A stretch of 64,000 nucleotides of DNA from Pocillopora verrucosa (lineage: Eukaryota; Cnidaria; Anthozoa; Scleractinia; Pocilloporidae), in assembly GCF_036669915.1 (NCBI RefSeq), contig NC_089315.1, positions 18,476,010 to 18,540,009 of the forward strand, given 5' to 3'. The position numbers were made by a program, and so were the translations under genes. Each line of letters begins with the position of its first letter. Within the stretch, counting starts at the first letter, position 1. Below, in pieces: positions 43,396 to 56,447 of this stretch. The notes beneath the pieces were generated by a model. It ran no database searches. It saw nothing but the letters and a program-made list of their open reading frames with translations, and was not told where the DNA came from.

Positions 43396-45684
43396 TTGAA
43401 AAACCACAATAATATCTAGCTTCAGTGATTTTTTCCTTAAACAAACTCGGGTAAATTATCTAAATTAAAATTCCTAGTTTAGTTTTAATATTCATTAAGA
43501 ATATGAACCGAAAACAACCTACTGGACTATTTCCTTTGAACTCGTCTCAATTTAAGCTTATTTCAGTCACGAACTTTTGGAGCTGTTTTGAAGGAGAAAG
43601 AAACTTAGGTCAGTTTTCGCCTTTAAATGAGTTCTATAACCATTCACATTTGTCACAAACTAGGAAAAATGTTGACAGCTCATCATATATTGAAAAAATA
43701 CGATAAATCCATTTGAAATGACCTTAAAATAGAGAAACTTACTCATGTTTTAGACACTTCGTTTTGACGTCACATACAACACTACTAGGGACCTTAGGAT
43801 ACCAGGACGGGAAGCTGGGATGAGTCCCGTCGTGCCCGCCAAAGACAAAATACTTAAGCGGGTTTTAGGGGACCTTAAGATCCGAGGACGGCGGATGTCT
43901 ACGACAGCGGGCGGAAGTTTGAATGCGTGTTTACCTACTTCCGGTAGCCGTTCCCCGTAAATTCCAGCCGTAGGTGTGTTGTTTGCGACGTTAAAACAAC
44001 TAGTTTGCCGTTCGTACAAAACGTGACTTGATTACAGTGTTTTTATAAAATATCTTTTATAATTTTCGAATATTTTGCGCATTATGGAGTCAATGATATT
44101 TTGATTCGTTTGCCTACTCTTCTGGGTGTATCACAATGAGTGCATATAAATCGTTCACGCACTTTCTGCGAAAATTTATTTTTGCGAAATGGGTCTTTTA
44201 CTCAACGAAAAAGTCAATTTTTCTTGTTCGAAGTGACAGAAACTGCGGTTTATGTTTGCAATTTTTTTAAAGCCAATTATGGTCAAATTCACAACTCATA
44301 TAACCAATTTGATAAAGGATACATACGGCGACTACCTGTCATCTCTCTCGCAGAACCCTGCAGCGCACGTTGGACATGTTTACACGGTGACGGGTTTCCG
44401 GTTTTCTGGGATGGGCGCTCCTTTTTCATTCGTTTCTACAAACCGAGAGCCTTGCACAGTTTAGGCAACCAAAGGTCGGCAGAGCCACAGGGTGGGTATA
44501 AAGATGGGTCGACCGCCTTCAAAAGGTACGTGACAGTTGCCCAACCAGAGGAACTTTCCCTCCCTTCCCAGAACGCCCCAACTACTTTATTTACTTTGAA
44601 AATGAGTATCGTGTCCTTGTTATCTTCCTTATATTACAGCCCTGAAAAATATTTGCTGACAGCTTCACGAGGCTTAACAACCCTTAAAATTATAAAACCC
44701 TACGGCATATAACTTTTACGTGGGATACTTACTATAAGTCTAATTATTGGACACCCTCTTTCTTTTGATACATGCAATCTTCGGCGTTTCCGGCTCGCAA
44801 GGGATTGGGGGAAGCCTGACCTCTGGGAACGAGATTAGAAACTTGCAGGCCATAAGAAACTCATTTGGAGCGTAAGAAAATCCAATGGTCAGGTTTGAAA
44901 GTTCCTCTCCTTGTTTATATCCGAATTCTAACGTCAGTATAATTTCTCTGAATATCTATTTATGTATTTATTCGTCTATTCATTGTTTTTCAACGTGATT
45001 CAATGCAAAATAACTTCTCTAAACCGACTACTGAAAAGGCAGAATAACTTTTAAGATTATACCGAAATCAACAGAGTTCTATATAAGTATTTAGAGAGCA
45101 CAACTTAATAATCCACTGTTTGTGCGACACAATATGGAGAAAATTTTCAATTGAGTGTTATAATCCAAGATTGCTTTGATTTTGTTCTTCTTCGATCTGT
45201 AGTTGTTGCAGAAAACTCGACCAACAAGATTAAAATTATAACCAATTCACGACTCAGTCGCTCGCGTTTTCCCGCGCTTGAGGTAATTCGGTGATCTTTA
45301 ATTTAAGTTCTCATTGGCTCTTAGAGTATTTTTCTTCCTTCTGATTGGTAGTTCTGATAATTTTGGTTTTGGCTTAGCGACACTCAACATCATCGTGTAA
45401 ACAGGTGTAACAGTACTCTGTCAAACAAAACCTCCTGTGCTTACATTGTCTGCGCCTCAAAAATTAGGGTTAATTCTTCCATTTCACTTACATTAGAACA
45501 AGTGCGGAAAACAATGTCACTTCAAAAACGAATTTACGGGAAAAACTGAGACAAAAGATCAACTTCAAAAACGCTTATAGAGACAACAAGTTATTATCAA
45601 ATTTCCTATCTACGTTTCTCTTTGAATGGCCTTCCTATCTACGTTTGTTAAGTTTGGGAAAAAAGAAAAAAGTTCCTGGGTAAT

Positions 45685-45973
45685 TCAAATTCGTAGGCTT
45701 CCTTGCTCATTAACTGCGTCGCACTCAGTGGGAATCAATGGCTCCATCAAACCGCTGCTCTCTCTTTGAATGGTCTTATGGCGACGCCAGCCAATGACCA
45801 TGACTGCGATCAGCAATGCTGTCACGCCGAATGTAATACCAGCCATGGCCCCGGCACCCTCGGCATCACGGGAACTCTGTGAGGAAGACGTTTGTTTGCC
45901 ATGAGTGGTAGATTTCACGTTTTCATGCGCAGGACCATCTGGGTTGGTTTCGGCTGCAAGCTCAGCAACAGAG
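45685..45973 (-). pseudogene. MPEG1: MPEG1 copy E, exon 3
   Basis: Protein-identical to exon 3 of copy C over the membrane segment and tail, including TALLIAV and NEQGSLRI, although exon 1 of this gene is B-like. The exon itself is open. Confidence 0.85.
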
Positions 45974-46651
45974 CTGGATGCGAAAGAGATACGAGAAATG
46001 GTTTATTAATTCCCTGAGAAGATCCAGCTCGTTGGAATAATAGGGACAGTCAGTTCATTTAGCTGTGCTAATAAATTTAGTTTCCTTGTCTCTTGATTTG
46101 TTATTATTCTGTTCGTTGGTTGGTCAACAAGCTTAGGGACATAGAGGGAGAGTGAGAGGGGGGGGGGGGGGGAACGAGGATTTTGGTTGCGTCATGATAA
46201 AATTCAGATGATCTTCCCGTGAGGCTTTGCAGTATTCTCATGATCCCCTTCCCCTCACTGGCAGTCAATTTTCTATTCCCCCCCCCCCCCCCCCTTATAA
46301 ACTCTGCTAGAAACTACTGATCCCCTCGCAGTTTCCCCTTAAAACATTGTGATCCCCTAAAAATCTTCCGAACCCCCCCCCCCCTCTCCTCTCGGAACAT
46401 GGATATAACCAATGATCTGAACGACCTAACTTTACTAACCGTTGAGATCGAAATTGACGAACTCTACCCGAGGTTGTTGTCTCGAGGTAAACTAATGATA
46501 ACACAGAGGAAACTGTGCAGTCATTCGACTAGCAAACGACCCCTCACTTTACTCTGATGATGGCTTTAACTGTCATTGACAATAGGTTTCCACCATGTAG
46601 TATTCTACTCAGTACTGACTCTGCTCAGAGAATGACATTCCCGTCACTCAC
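45974..46651 (-). other. Intron 2 of MPEG1 copy E, with long poly-G and poly-C tracts
   Basis: G run of 15 (46158-46172), C runs of 17 (46278-46294) and 12 (46373-46384). Otherwise as in copy C. Confidence 0.7.
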
Positions 46652-46945
46652 CTTTTAGTGGCCAAAACCCAAAGCGTTTAGTTGGATCGTTTTGACCAAA
46701 TTTGTCCGGTGTCATTGTTAACCACAAGCAAGGGCACGGTGTATTTGTAAATTTTGGGCGCGTTCGAGTAAGGAGGTCTTTTGATGATAGGAAATCCCTG
46801 GCTGTTGAATATATTGGACTTCACGCAGAAGTTGATCTCACAGTCTTCTTCAATGGCTCCCAAATGTTGAGAATAACCTATTGGACAGGTTTTAGGCCAC
46901 ACAGACGGACCGACTGTTTCACAAACAACTCCAAGCCTGAGTGAC
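46652..46945 (-). pseudogene. MPEG1: MPEG1 copy E, exon 2 (broken)
   Basis: Reads the same TCPIGYSQHLGAIEEDCEI and NDTGQIWSKRSN wording as copy C, not the B wording. The exon is broken in about two places. Confidence 0.8.
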
Positions 46946-47909
46946 CTGCAAAGTAGCAAAAGACAAAACGGATAAGCAAACGAATGAAGGAAGATTTAAT
47001 CACTGTCTCAAACTGTCTCGTTGTGTTCGATAATAGAAAACACAGTTCTAATTCAGATATGAGCGAGATTAACTGGGATGGTGGAACGCGAATGGTAAGG
47101 TCTCAAGGTATTGGTTTGGCCTCCCCGCAGCAGGGGCGGAGATGAATGACAATGGCTAAGTCGTGTTCAGGCTTTGCAGCGAAATAGAGAGAACCCGAGA
47201 TAGATAGATTTTGGCTTTGTTCCTCGATCGTTCGCTTAAGCGCCTGATAAAGAAATTTCGTGTAAAATCTCTTTCAGTATTATCTTATCAAGGTGTATCG
47301 CTAGATGCCAACAAGCGTTTCCCATATGTAGCGGATTCCGAGTGTCAACATCTACTACCTATGTTGCTTTATTTCTTTACGGACAGTTTGCCAAATTGAA
47401 ACCAGAAAGTCGAGCTCCACTTTCATTTGGCAGTTAAATGCTCTATGCCGCTAAAGCTTTATAAAGTTGCTTCCAGATAAAATTGCAACAAAATGATACA
47501 TTGAGAGATCCCGGGACTCAGATAGCACAACTATTCCAAAATCGTAACCACGAGAAAATAAGAATCGAATGCACCTGCTGATCTTAAAACAATCAGGCAA
47601 TTTTAGTTTTAAGAATTTCTAGCAATCAAGGCAAAAAAAAGGAAGAAAAAATGAAACCATTAAGCTTAAGGGTCTATTTCAATGTAATCCTTCAACCTCT
47701 AACAGTGATAAGTATCTAATTTCTCTTCACAGTCTCAATCCTTATTCAAACACCAAGGTCACGAATAGAAAAGAAATAATCATTTATCAAAGAACCTCTT
47801 GACCGTTAAATAATTTCTCTTAGTCGTTAACATAGGAAATGTCTCGGAGAGAGAAGGGAAAATATGCCACCAATGCAAGGGTGTAAAAGGGGAAAAGAAG
47901 GAGACATAC
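46946..47909 (-). other. Intron 1 of MPEG1 copy E
   Basis: Nearly identical to intron 1 of copy B (16824-17782). The change from C-like to B-like sequence falls near 46945-46990. Confidence 0.7.
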
Positions 47910-49579
47910 CGTTTGATCCTTTAGCACTGTCCGCTGCTTTCTTTGCAGAGAGAGGATTACCAGTATTACAACTGAAGAAGCCACCAAAAGGGACCGACTG
48001 CGGGAGGCCTAGCTCGTAGTCATCGCTCACACAAACTTGCATGGTGGCTCCGAAGCGTAAGGCGTAAAACTTCATTGGACAGCTGTGATGTTGTGTGACT
48101 GGGTTCTTTAACACATTGCTGTAGAGTCCCCCAAAGAGATACCCTGTATTACGAGGTACCGAACCCTTCGCAACACACCAGTAGGTGTCGTAGCTGGCGA
48201 ATCCGCAATAGCTGTCGCAGCTTTTAAAAATCCACCATCCGTGGCACTCAGTATAGCAGCTATCGGGTGTGCGACCTTGATGTACCATGACTGGTTCATA
48301 ACCACTACTACAAGAGTAGTCGGCCGTGAGAGGGTTCTTCTGGAGAAAGGACCCACAAGGATTACTGGATGGAGAGCCCTCACATTGACACGTTTGATAA
48401 ACGCCCCCAAACGTGTAGTTATTGGTTGGGCTCTCGCAAGATCCATCGTCGAGGTTGGCCTGAAAGCTGAAGTTCGGAGAGTCCACTTTGGTGCAACCTT
48501 TAATGGTATTGTGCTTATAGTACTGCTTAATAGCTTTTTGGACAACGTTGGCTAGTTTGAAGACCAGTTCTTCGGACAGTTCTGGTACACTTCCGGGTGT
48601 AATTGCAAAATGAAGAGGGTCACCTGACCGATCAATTGCAACCAGTTCGTCCAATAGTTGGTCTTCCCATTTATTGATGGTAAAATTCACCCTGAATGGA
48701 GGTCCTCCAAATGTATATACTGTGGAATAAGCGATGTTTTGTTTGTATTCATCCAAGACTTTTTTGTCAGTTGTCTGAGTATAGCTAGCACTGGCTCCAA
48801 ACACCCCGAAAAAGATGCACTCGCGGCTGCTGTGATCTTACTTTTATCTTCACTGAAGTCAGCTACGAATTTCTTTGTCAAGTGATCCACTTTAGCCAGG
48901 GCTGCTCCGGCCTTGACGCTTGTAACATAATGCGTTCCGAAATCTCGAACCAATACTTGCGCGAGAAAAATTTGCATAAGCAGTATTGTTATGGTGTAAG
49001 TGAGAAGCGATCTCGAGCAAACGCGACTTGAACGGTGCCTGTAGAGGGGAATCGGGCTGGAGTTTCGCCGTGTATAAAAACATGGCGTAGTTGTGCTCGA
49101 GTGGTTACAGTCTTATCTTCACTTGATGTTTCTTCACTGATTCGAACTCAGAAGAAAACGAACCACTTACGCTTCCAAAACCAAATTTTCCTTCAGCATT
49201 GATAGACTTCGTTGTGGTGGACGAATAGTTGTGCCAGTGATCGTACATTTCAGCAAATACATGCACTTTGCTCTCCTTGATAGGATACAGGATCACATCA
49301 TCGGGAATGAGATACTTGCCGTCGTCTGAAGTCTTGCACTTGGAGTAATTCATCACTGAAACACGCGCCCATATGAACATTTCTTAGGTTGTCCCAGCCG
49401 CCTCCCGGAAGAACCTCGAAGCGATAAACTCCGTTTGTGAGAGGACAGTTTCGTGGATCGCCAACTGGAAATCGTGGTAAGGGATTATTTTCAGCGTAAG
49501 CAAGACCGGATCCAAGAAAGACCAAAGAAACTTGAAAGAATCCAAACGCTCGGTAAAACCCAGCCGATAGCGCCATCAT
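47910..49579 (-). pseudogene. MPEG1: MPEG1 copy E, exon 1 (broken)
   Basis: Nearly identical to exon 1 of B in wording (VVQKAIKQYYKH, ELGLPQSVPFGG), with signal peptide, MACPF and P2 parts all recognisable. It is broken in about five places, all small, mostly in the N-terminal half. The very high identity to B means it is either a recent pseudogene or a good gene with sequence errors. Confidence 0.85.
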
Positions 49580-49903
49580 AAATCTGATTAGAAACGAAAG
49601 TATGTATGACTGTCACGTGATTCAAGAGAGATTCGGTTTAGAATCAATATTTACTTCTGTTCCATCCCTTACAGGCACGTTCAAGGCTCATGAACAAACA
49701 TCGAGTGAAAAATAATCAAAACCTGACGTTTACGTAGCACTCGTTCCTCCTTGTAAGTCGTTGTTTGCCCTTCATTCAGTAAAAATAATCACAGAAATGA
49801 AACAGGCGTTTACGTGTTGAGTGGTTTCACGTTTTTTTACGTAGCACACTCTATGTTCCTCCTTGTAAGATCGTTTCATCCTCCTTGTAAGTCGTTGTTC
49901 TGC

Positions 49904-50090
49904 CATAACTTAGCCTCTTTCGTCATTCAACGAGCTGGAACAAGCAATAAACCTGAGTCTATATTGAGAATGTTTTACAAGCTACTGAGAACTATGGTAA
50001 CGTTACTAACTAAGCTTATACGCGTCACGTGTCCTGCATACTGCTAGGATCAGCGATGTTGAGAGCATTGTGCGAGTGAACAGAATGAGG
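49904..50090 (-). promoter_or_regulatory. Conserved block upstream of MPEG1 copy E
   Basis: Slightly shorter version of the block seen upstream of B. The sequence between it and the gene is rearranged. Confidence 0.3.
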
Positions 50091-50824
50091 GACATTAAAA
50101 ATTAAAAAGATAAAACAAATGACTTGATCTCATCTGCCGCCGCATTGGGTGATGTCCCGAAAATCCCTTGCGAAGTAGACAAAATATAACTTATCATCCG
50201 AACATCTATGCCTTTAAGAATTAAAATTGCATGTGTATCGTCAACGTCTCAATATTTTGAGTAATTTCCTGCGAAGTGCATAATTTTTTTATTGTGCTAA
50301 AATAACGTGGTTTGATAGAAATACAAAATCATACGACAAGACAATACTCGCAATAACAGAGAAAAATATGTCCGTCTTGATCTTATCATGTTAACCAAAC
50401 CACTCTATACTTTCTATATTTGTTGAGTGATTTGACTTATCTGATGTAAGGATGTCACTTAGTATTGGAAAGTGAAACGGCACGTATACTGTTCCGGTTA
50501 AATACTTATGTGACAACATCACTTGACTCGTTGAAGTCAGAATGCCTACATAAACCTTTGCAAATATTTTTCTTTAATGTGTTAATACAAAGTTTTGGCA
50601 ACATGATATGTCATTATTTTGAAGTGTAGATAAGTTGCTAATAAAGTGATCAAAATATGGATATCATTCGAGTCTATCAGTTTGTCCAAGTCTTGATACA
50701 ATGTAAGATTTTAGGTATAAAAAGAAACAACAACGTCAAGTATAAACTTGCCTGATAAACCATTGAAGTATTCACAACCAAAATCAAACATATTATGAAC
50801 ATCATCGTGCAAAACCAAGCCAAG

Positions 50825-51557
50825 TTAATTTTTTTTCTAGAAGCTTCATAATTATTTGAGACTGCTTTTGTTGCATTAAGGTAAACATCTGCTGAAACTT
50901 TGCATCTGCTCTTGCTGCTGCTTAGTCTGTTCCACCAAGACTTTCATTCATATATGCTGATGTCGTTTTCTTGATCGATCTTCCCGTTTACCCTCAACAT
51001 CAACTCGCTGGTTTTGCAGCTGAAATTCTTCTTCTTTCCACTTCTAAACAAAATCATTTTTTTCGCGCAAATATGCAATTGCGTCACCTCCACTTCTACG
51101 ACCTTTTTACTTTGGCTTTACTTTCTCCTCCTCTTCGTTTCGCTGCCTTTTCTGTGTTCCGCTCAGGCTTTCTAGTGCTCTGTTTCTCATTTCCGCTGCT
51201 TTTGCGTTGTCAGCTTTCTTCTTATCGTTTTCTATAGGTGTCTTCAGCTGCAGCTTCTCTTTCGGCTATTTCTTCCAGAGCCCTTTCCATCTCACTCAAA
51301 TCACGTTCAATTCCACTTGCCTTCTCTTCGTCTTTTATCTTTGCTTTAAATTTCTCACTCAGCAATGTGTATTTTTCTCTAAAAGCACGGTTACTGACTT
51401 TGAATCGAGGAAGTTTAAGGCCGTTCAGATTGTTTGCCATTTTTCCTAGATTTTGCTTCTAGAAAAAGCTTACTTTTTTTTGTACTTTAAGTATTCAAGT
51501 ACTAAAATTTCTTGACACAAGCAATTGTCATGTTCCTCGGTCCACTCCAAGTTTGAT
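50825..51557 (-). pseudogene. Myb/SANT-like coiled-coil gene relic, copy 4
   Basis: Same layout as copies 1 and 3. Only the piece at 51222-51440 (MANNLNGLKLPRFKV to ALEEIAEREAAAED) is open. First-exon match at 51913-51941. Confidence 0.55.
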
Positions 51558-53848
51558 TTGAAAAAAACCACAATAATATCTAGCTTCAGTGATTTTTTTC
51601 CTTAAACAAACTCGGGTAAATTATCTAAATTAAAATTCCTAGTTTAGTTTTAATATTCATTAAGAATATGAACCGAAAACAACCTACTGGACTATTTCCT
51701 TTGAACTCGTCTCAATTTAAGCTTATTTGAGTCACGAACTTTTGGAGCTGTTTTGAAGGAGAAAGAAACTTAGGTCAGTTTTCGCCTTTAAATGAGTTCT
51801 ATAACCATTTACATTTGTCACAAACTAGGAAAAATGTTGACAGCTCATCATATATTGAAAAAATACGATAAATCCATTTGAAATGACCTTAAAATAAGAG
51901 AAACTTACTCATGTTTTAGACACTTCGTTTTGACGTCACATACAACGCTACTAGGGACCTAGGATACCAGGACGGGAAGCTGGGATGAGTCCCGTCGTGC
52001 CCGCCAAAGACAAAATACTTAAGCGGGTTTTAGGGGACCTTAAGATCCGAGGACGGCGGATGTCTACGACAGCGGGCGGAAGTTTGAATGCGTGTTTACC
52101 TACTTCCGGTAGCCGTTCCCCGTAAATTCCAGCCGTAGGTGTGTTGTTTGCGACGTTAAAACAACTAGTTTGCCGTTTCGTACAAAACGTGAGTTGATTA
52201 CAGTGTTTTTATAAAATATCTTTTATAATTTTCGAATATTTTGCGCATTATGGAGTCAATGATATTTTGATTCGTTTGCCTACTCTTCTGGTGTATCACA
52301 ATGAGTGCATATAAATCGTTCACGCACTTTCTGCGAAAATTTATTTTTGCGAAATGGGTCTTTTACTCAACGAAAAAGTCAATTTTTTTGTTCGAAGTGA
52401 CAGAAACTGCGGTTTATGTTTGCAATTTTTTTAAAGCCAATATGGTCAAATTCACAACTCATATAACCAATTTGATAAAGGATACATACGGCGACTACCT
52501 GTCATCTCTCTCGCAGAACCCTGCAGCGCACGTTGGACATGTTTACACGGTGACGGGTTTCCGGTTTTCTGGGATGGGCGCTCCTTTTTCATTCGTTTCT
52601 ACAAACCGAGAGCCTTGCACAGTTAGGCAACCAAAGGTCGGCAGAGCCACAGGGTGGGTATAAAGATGGGTCGACCGCCTTCAAAAGGTACGTGACAGTT
52701 GCCCAACCAGAGGAACTTTCCCTCCCTTCCCAGAACGCCCCAACTACTTTATAGGAATTTGAAAATGAGTATCGTGTCCTTGTTATCTTCCTTATATATT
52801 ACAGCCCTGAGAAATATTTGCTGACAGCTTCACGAGGCTTAACAACCCTTAAAATTATAAAACCCTACGGCATATAACTTTTACGTGGGATACTTACTAT
52901 AAGTCTAATTATTGGACACCCTCTTTCTTTTGATACATGCAATCTTCGGCGTTTCCGGCTCGCAAGGGATTGGGGGAAGCCTGACCTCTGGGAACGAGAT
53001 TAGAACTTGCAGGCCATAAGAAACTCATTTGGAGCGTAAGAAAATCTAATGGTCAGGTTTGAAAGATTCTCTCCTTGTTTATATCCGAATTCTAACGTCA
53101 GTATAATTTCTCTGAATATCTATTTATGTATTTATTCGTCTATTCATTGTTTTTCAACGTGATTCAATGCAAAATAACTTCTCTAAACCGACTACTGAAA
53201 AGGCAGAATAACTTTTAAGATTATACCGAAATCAACAGAGTTCTATATAAGTATTTAGAGAGCACAACTTAATAATCCACTGTTTGTGCGACACAATATG
53301 GAGAAAATTTTCAATTGAGTGTTATAATCCAAGATTGCTTTGGTTTTGTTCTTCTTCGATCTGTAGTTGTTGCAGAAAACTCGACCAACAAGATTAAAAT
53401 TATAACCAATTCACGACTCAGTCGCTCGCGTTTTCCCGCGCTGAGGTAATTCGGTGATCTTTAATTTAAGTTCTCATTGGCTCTTAGAGTATTTTTCTTC
53501 CTTCTGATTGGTAGTTCTGATAATTTTGGTTTTGGCTTAGCGACACTCAACATCATCGTGTAAACAGGTGTAACAGTACTCTGTCAAACAAAACCTCCTG
53601 TGCTTACATTGTCTGCGCCTCAAAAATTAGGGTTAATTCTTCCATTTCACTTACATTAGAACAAGTGCTGAAAACAATGTCACTTCAAAAACGAATTTAC
53701 GGGAAAAACTGAGACAAAAGATCAACTTCAAAAACGCTTATAGAGACAAACAAGTTATTATCAAATTTCCTATCTACGTTTCTCTTTGAATGGCCTTCCT
53801 ATCTACGTTTGTTAAGTTTGGGAAAAAAGAAAAAAGTTCCTGGGTAAT

Positions 53849-54139
53849 TCAAATTCGTAGGCTTCCTTGCTCATTAACTGCGTCGCACTCAGTGGGAATC
53901 AATGGCTCCATCAAACCGCTGCTCTCTCTTTGAATGGTCTTATGGCGACGCCAGCCAATGACCATGACTGCGATCAGCAATGCTGTCACGCCGAATGTAA
54001 TACCAGCCATGGCCCCGGCACCCTCGGCATCACGGGAACTCTGTGAGGAAGACGTTTGTTTGCCATGAGTGGTAGATTTCACGTTTTCATGCGCAGGACC
54101 ATCTGGGTTGGTTTCGGCTGCAAGTTCAGCAACAGAGAG
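53849..54139 (-). pseudogene. MPEG1: MPEG1 copy F, exon 3 (one break near its start)
   Basis: Membrane segment and tail identical in protein to exon 3 of C and E. The length from acceptor to stop differs from C by two bases, so the join to exon 2 is out of phase. Confidence 0.8.
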
Positions 54140-54825
54140 CTGGATGCGAAAGAGATACGAGAAATGGTTTATTAATTCCCTGAGAAGATCCAGCTCGTTG
54201 AAATAATAGGGACAGTCAGTTCATTTAGCTGTGCTAATAAATTTAGTTTCCTTGTCTCTTGATTTGTTATTATTCTGTTCGTTGGTTGGTCAACAAGTTT
54301 AGGGACATAGAGGGAGAGGGAGAGGGGGGGGGGGGGGGGGGGGAACGAGGATTTTGGTTGCGTCATGATAAAATTCAGATGATCTTCCCGTGAGGCTTTG
54401 CAGTATTCTCATGATCCCCTTCCCCTCACTGGCAGTCAATTTTCTATTCCCCCCCCCCCCCCCCCCCCCCCTATAAAACTCTGCTAGAAACTACTGATCC
54501 CCTCGCAGTTTCCCCTCCTAAAACATTGTGATCCCCTAAAAATCTTCCGAACCCCCCCCCCCCCCCTTTCCCCTCCTCTCGGAACATGGATATAACCAAT
54601 GATCTGAACGACCTAACTTTACTAACCGTTGAGATCGAAATTGACGAACTCTACCGAGGTTAAAACTAATGATAACACAGAGGAACCTGTGCAGTCATTC
54701 GACTAGCAAACGACCCCTCACTTTACTCTGATGATGGCTTTTACTGTCACTGACAATAGGTTTCCACCATGTAGTATTCTACTCAGTACTGACTCTGCTC
54801 AGAGAATGACATTCCCGTCACTCAC
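54140..54825 (-). other. Intron 2 of MPEG1 copy F, longest poly-G and poly-C tracts
   Basis: G run of 20 (54324-54343), C runs of 23 (54449-54471) and 15 (54552-54566). Confidence 0.7.
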
Positions 54826-55123
54826 CTTTAGTGGCCAAAACCCAAAGCGTTGAGTTGGATCGTTTTGACCAAATTTGTCCGGTGTCATTGTTAACCACAA
54901 GCAAGGGCACGGTGTATTTGTAAATTTTGGGCGCGTTCGAGTAAGGAGGTCTTTTGATGATAGGAAATCCCTGGCTGTTGAATATATTGGACTTCACGCA
55001 GAAGTTGATCTCACAGTCTCAATGGCTCCCAAATGGTGAAGACAATAACCTATTGGACAGGTTTACGGCCACACCAGAGAGACCAGACTGGTTCACAAAC
55101 AACTCCAAGCATGGTATAGTGAC
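54826..55123 (-). pseudogene. MPEG1: MPEG1 copy F, exon 2 (broken)
   Basis: Recognisable against exon 2 of C over its whole length but broken in about four places. Acceptor and donor are still in place. Confidence 0.75.
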
Positions 55124-56447
55124 CTGCAAAGTAGCAAAAGACAAAACGGATAAGCAAACGAAATGAAGGAAGATTTGACCGTTGTCTCAACCTGTCTAGT
55201 TGTGTTCGATAAAAGAAACACAGTTCTAATTCAGATATGAGCGAAATTAACTGGGATAGGTGGACGCGAATGGTAAGGTCTCAAGGTATTGGTTTGGCCA
55301 CCCCGCATTAAGGGCGGAGATAAATGACAGTGGCTAAGTTGTGTTCAAGCTTGCCGCGAAAAAGAAAGACCCGAGTTAGATGTTGGCTTTGTTCCTCGAT
55401 CGTTCGCTTGTGCTCCTGATTTAGAAATTTCTGTGAAATCTCTTTCATCAAGATCTTATCACTGTATAACGCTAGATGTCAACAAGCATTTCACATATGT
55501 AGCCGATTCTGAGTGTAAACATTTACTTCCGTTTATCTTTCGGCACCCGATGGCTTTTGAGTTTATGCGACTCGAAAAGTGCACAAAATTATCTCGGTCA
55601 TATTTTTTTCTAGTTCTCATAAATGTGGTCATATTCCCTAACCATTCATGGACTTAAAAAGGTGTCGTAGCTTCTCACCGAGCTAGAAGAAAAAAACAAA
55701 TTCTCGATTGATACCAACCAATCAATTTCAACCTTTCCTTCATAGTCGGAAGAAAATAGTACCGTAACACAATTGGAAAAGCCGAACATTACTTAGTTAG
55801 AACAAAGTTTCATGGGAAACATGTTTTCAAGGAAAAACGAAAGAAAAAGCCATACCTGCGTTGGAAAGCAAAGGCCGTCAATTGTTGATGAGTTGTAGGT
55901 TGGCCGAGCGGTAATTGAAACCAGAAAGTCAAGCTCTATTTTCATTTGGCAGTTAAATGCTCTTTGCCACTAAAGCTTTTTAGAGTTGCTTTCGATAAAA
56001 TTGCAACAAAATGATACATTGAGAGATCCCGGGCCTCAGAGGGCACAACTATTTCAAAATCGCACAACGAGAAAGCAAGAATCAAATGCACGTACTGATC
56101 TTAAAATAATCAGGCTTTTTTGAGTTTTAAGAATTTCTAGCAATCATTAAGGATAAAAAAAAAGTTATATCAAAGGCAAAAAAAGGAATAAATTTAAACC
56201 ATTAAGCTTAAGGGTCTATTTCATTGTAACCCTTCAACCTCTAACAGTGATAAGTATCTAATTTCTCTTCACAGTCTCAATCCTAAATCAACACTAAGGT
56301 CACGAATACAAAAGAAATAATCATTTATCAAAGAAGCTCTTGATCGTTAACCAATTTCTCCCCGTCGTTAAAATAGGAAATGTCTTGAGAAAAGTAGAGA
56401 GAGTATGCCTACCAATATAAGGTATATAAGGGAAAGGGAGAACATAC
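55124..56447 (-). other. Intron 1 of MPEG1 copy F
   Basis: Matches intron 1 of C with an extra 280 bases (about 55919-56200) like those in A, B and D. No gene seen. Confidence 0.65.

Larger units (their letters stand above)
41314..45684. repeat. Type I spacer, copy 2 (between D and E)
   Basis: Near-identical to 19452-23810 and 49580-53848. Same content and order: upstream flank, Myb/SANT relic, small DNA repeat at 43785-43985, shared tail. Confidence 0.8.
49580..53848. repeat. Type I spacer, copy 3 (between E and F)
   Basis: Near-identical to 19452-23810 and 41314-45684, except for a scrambled stretch at about 49700-49910. It holds Myb/SANT relic copy 4 (50825-51557) and the small DNA repeat (51948-52150). 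Confidence 0.8.
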
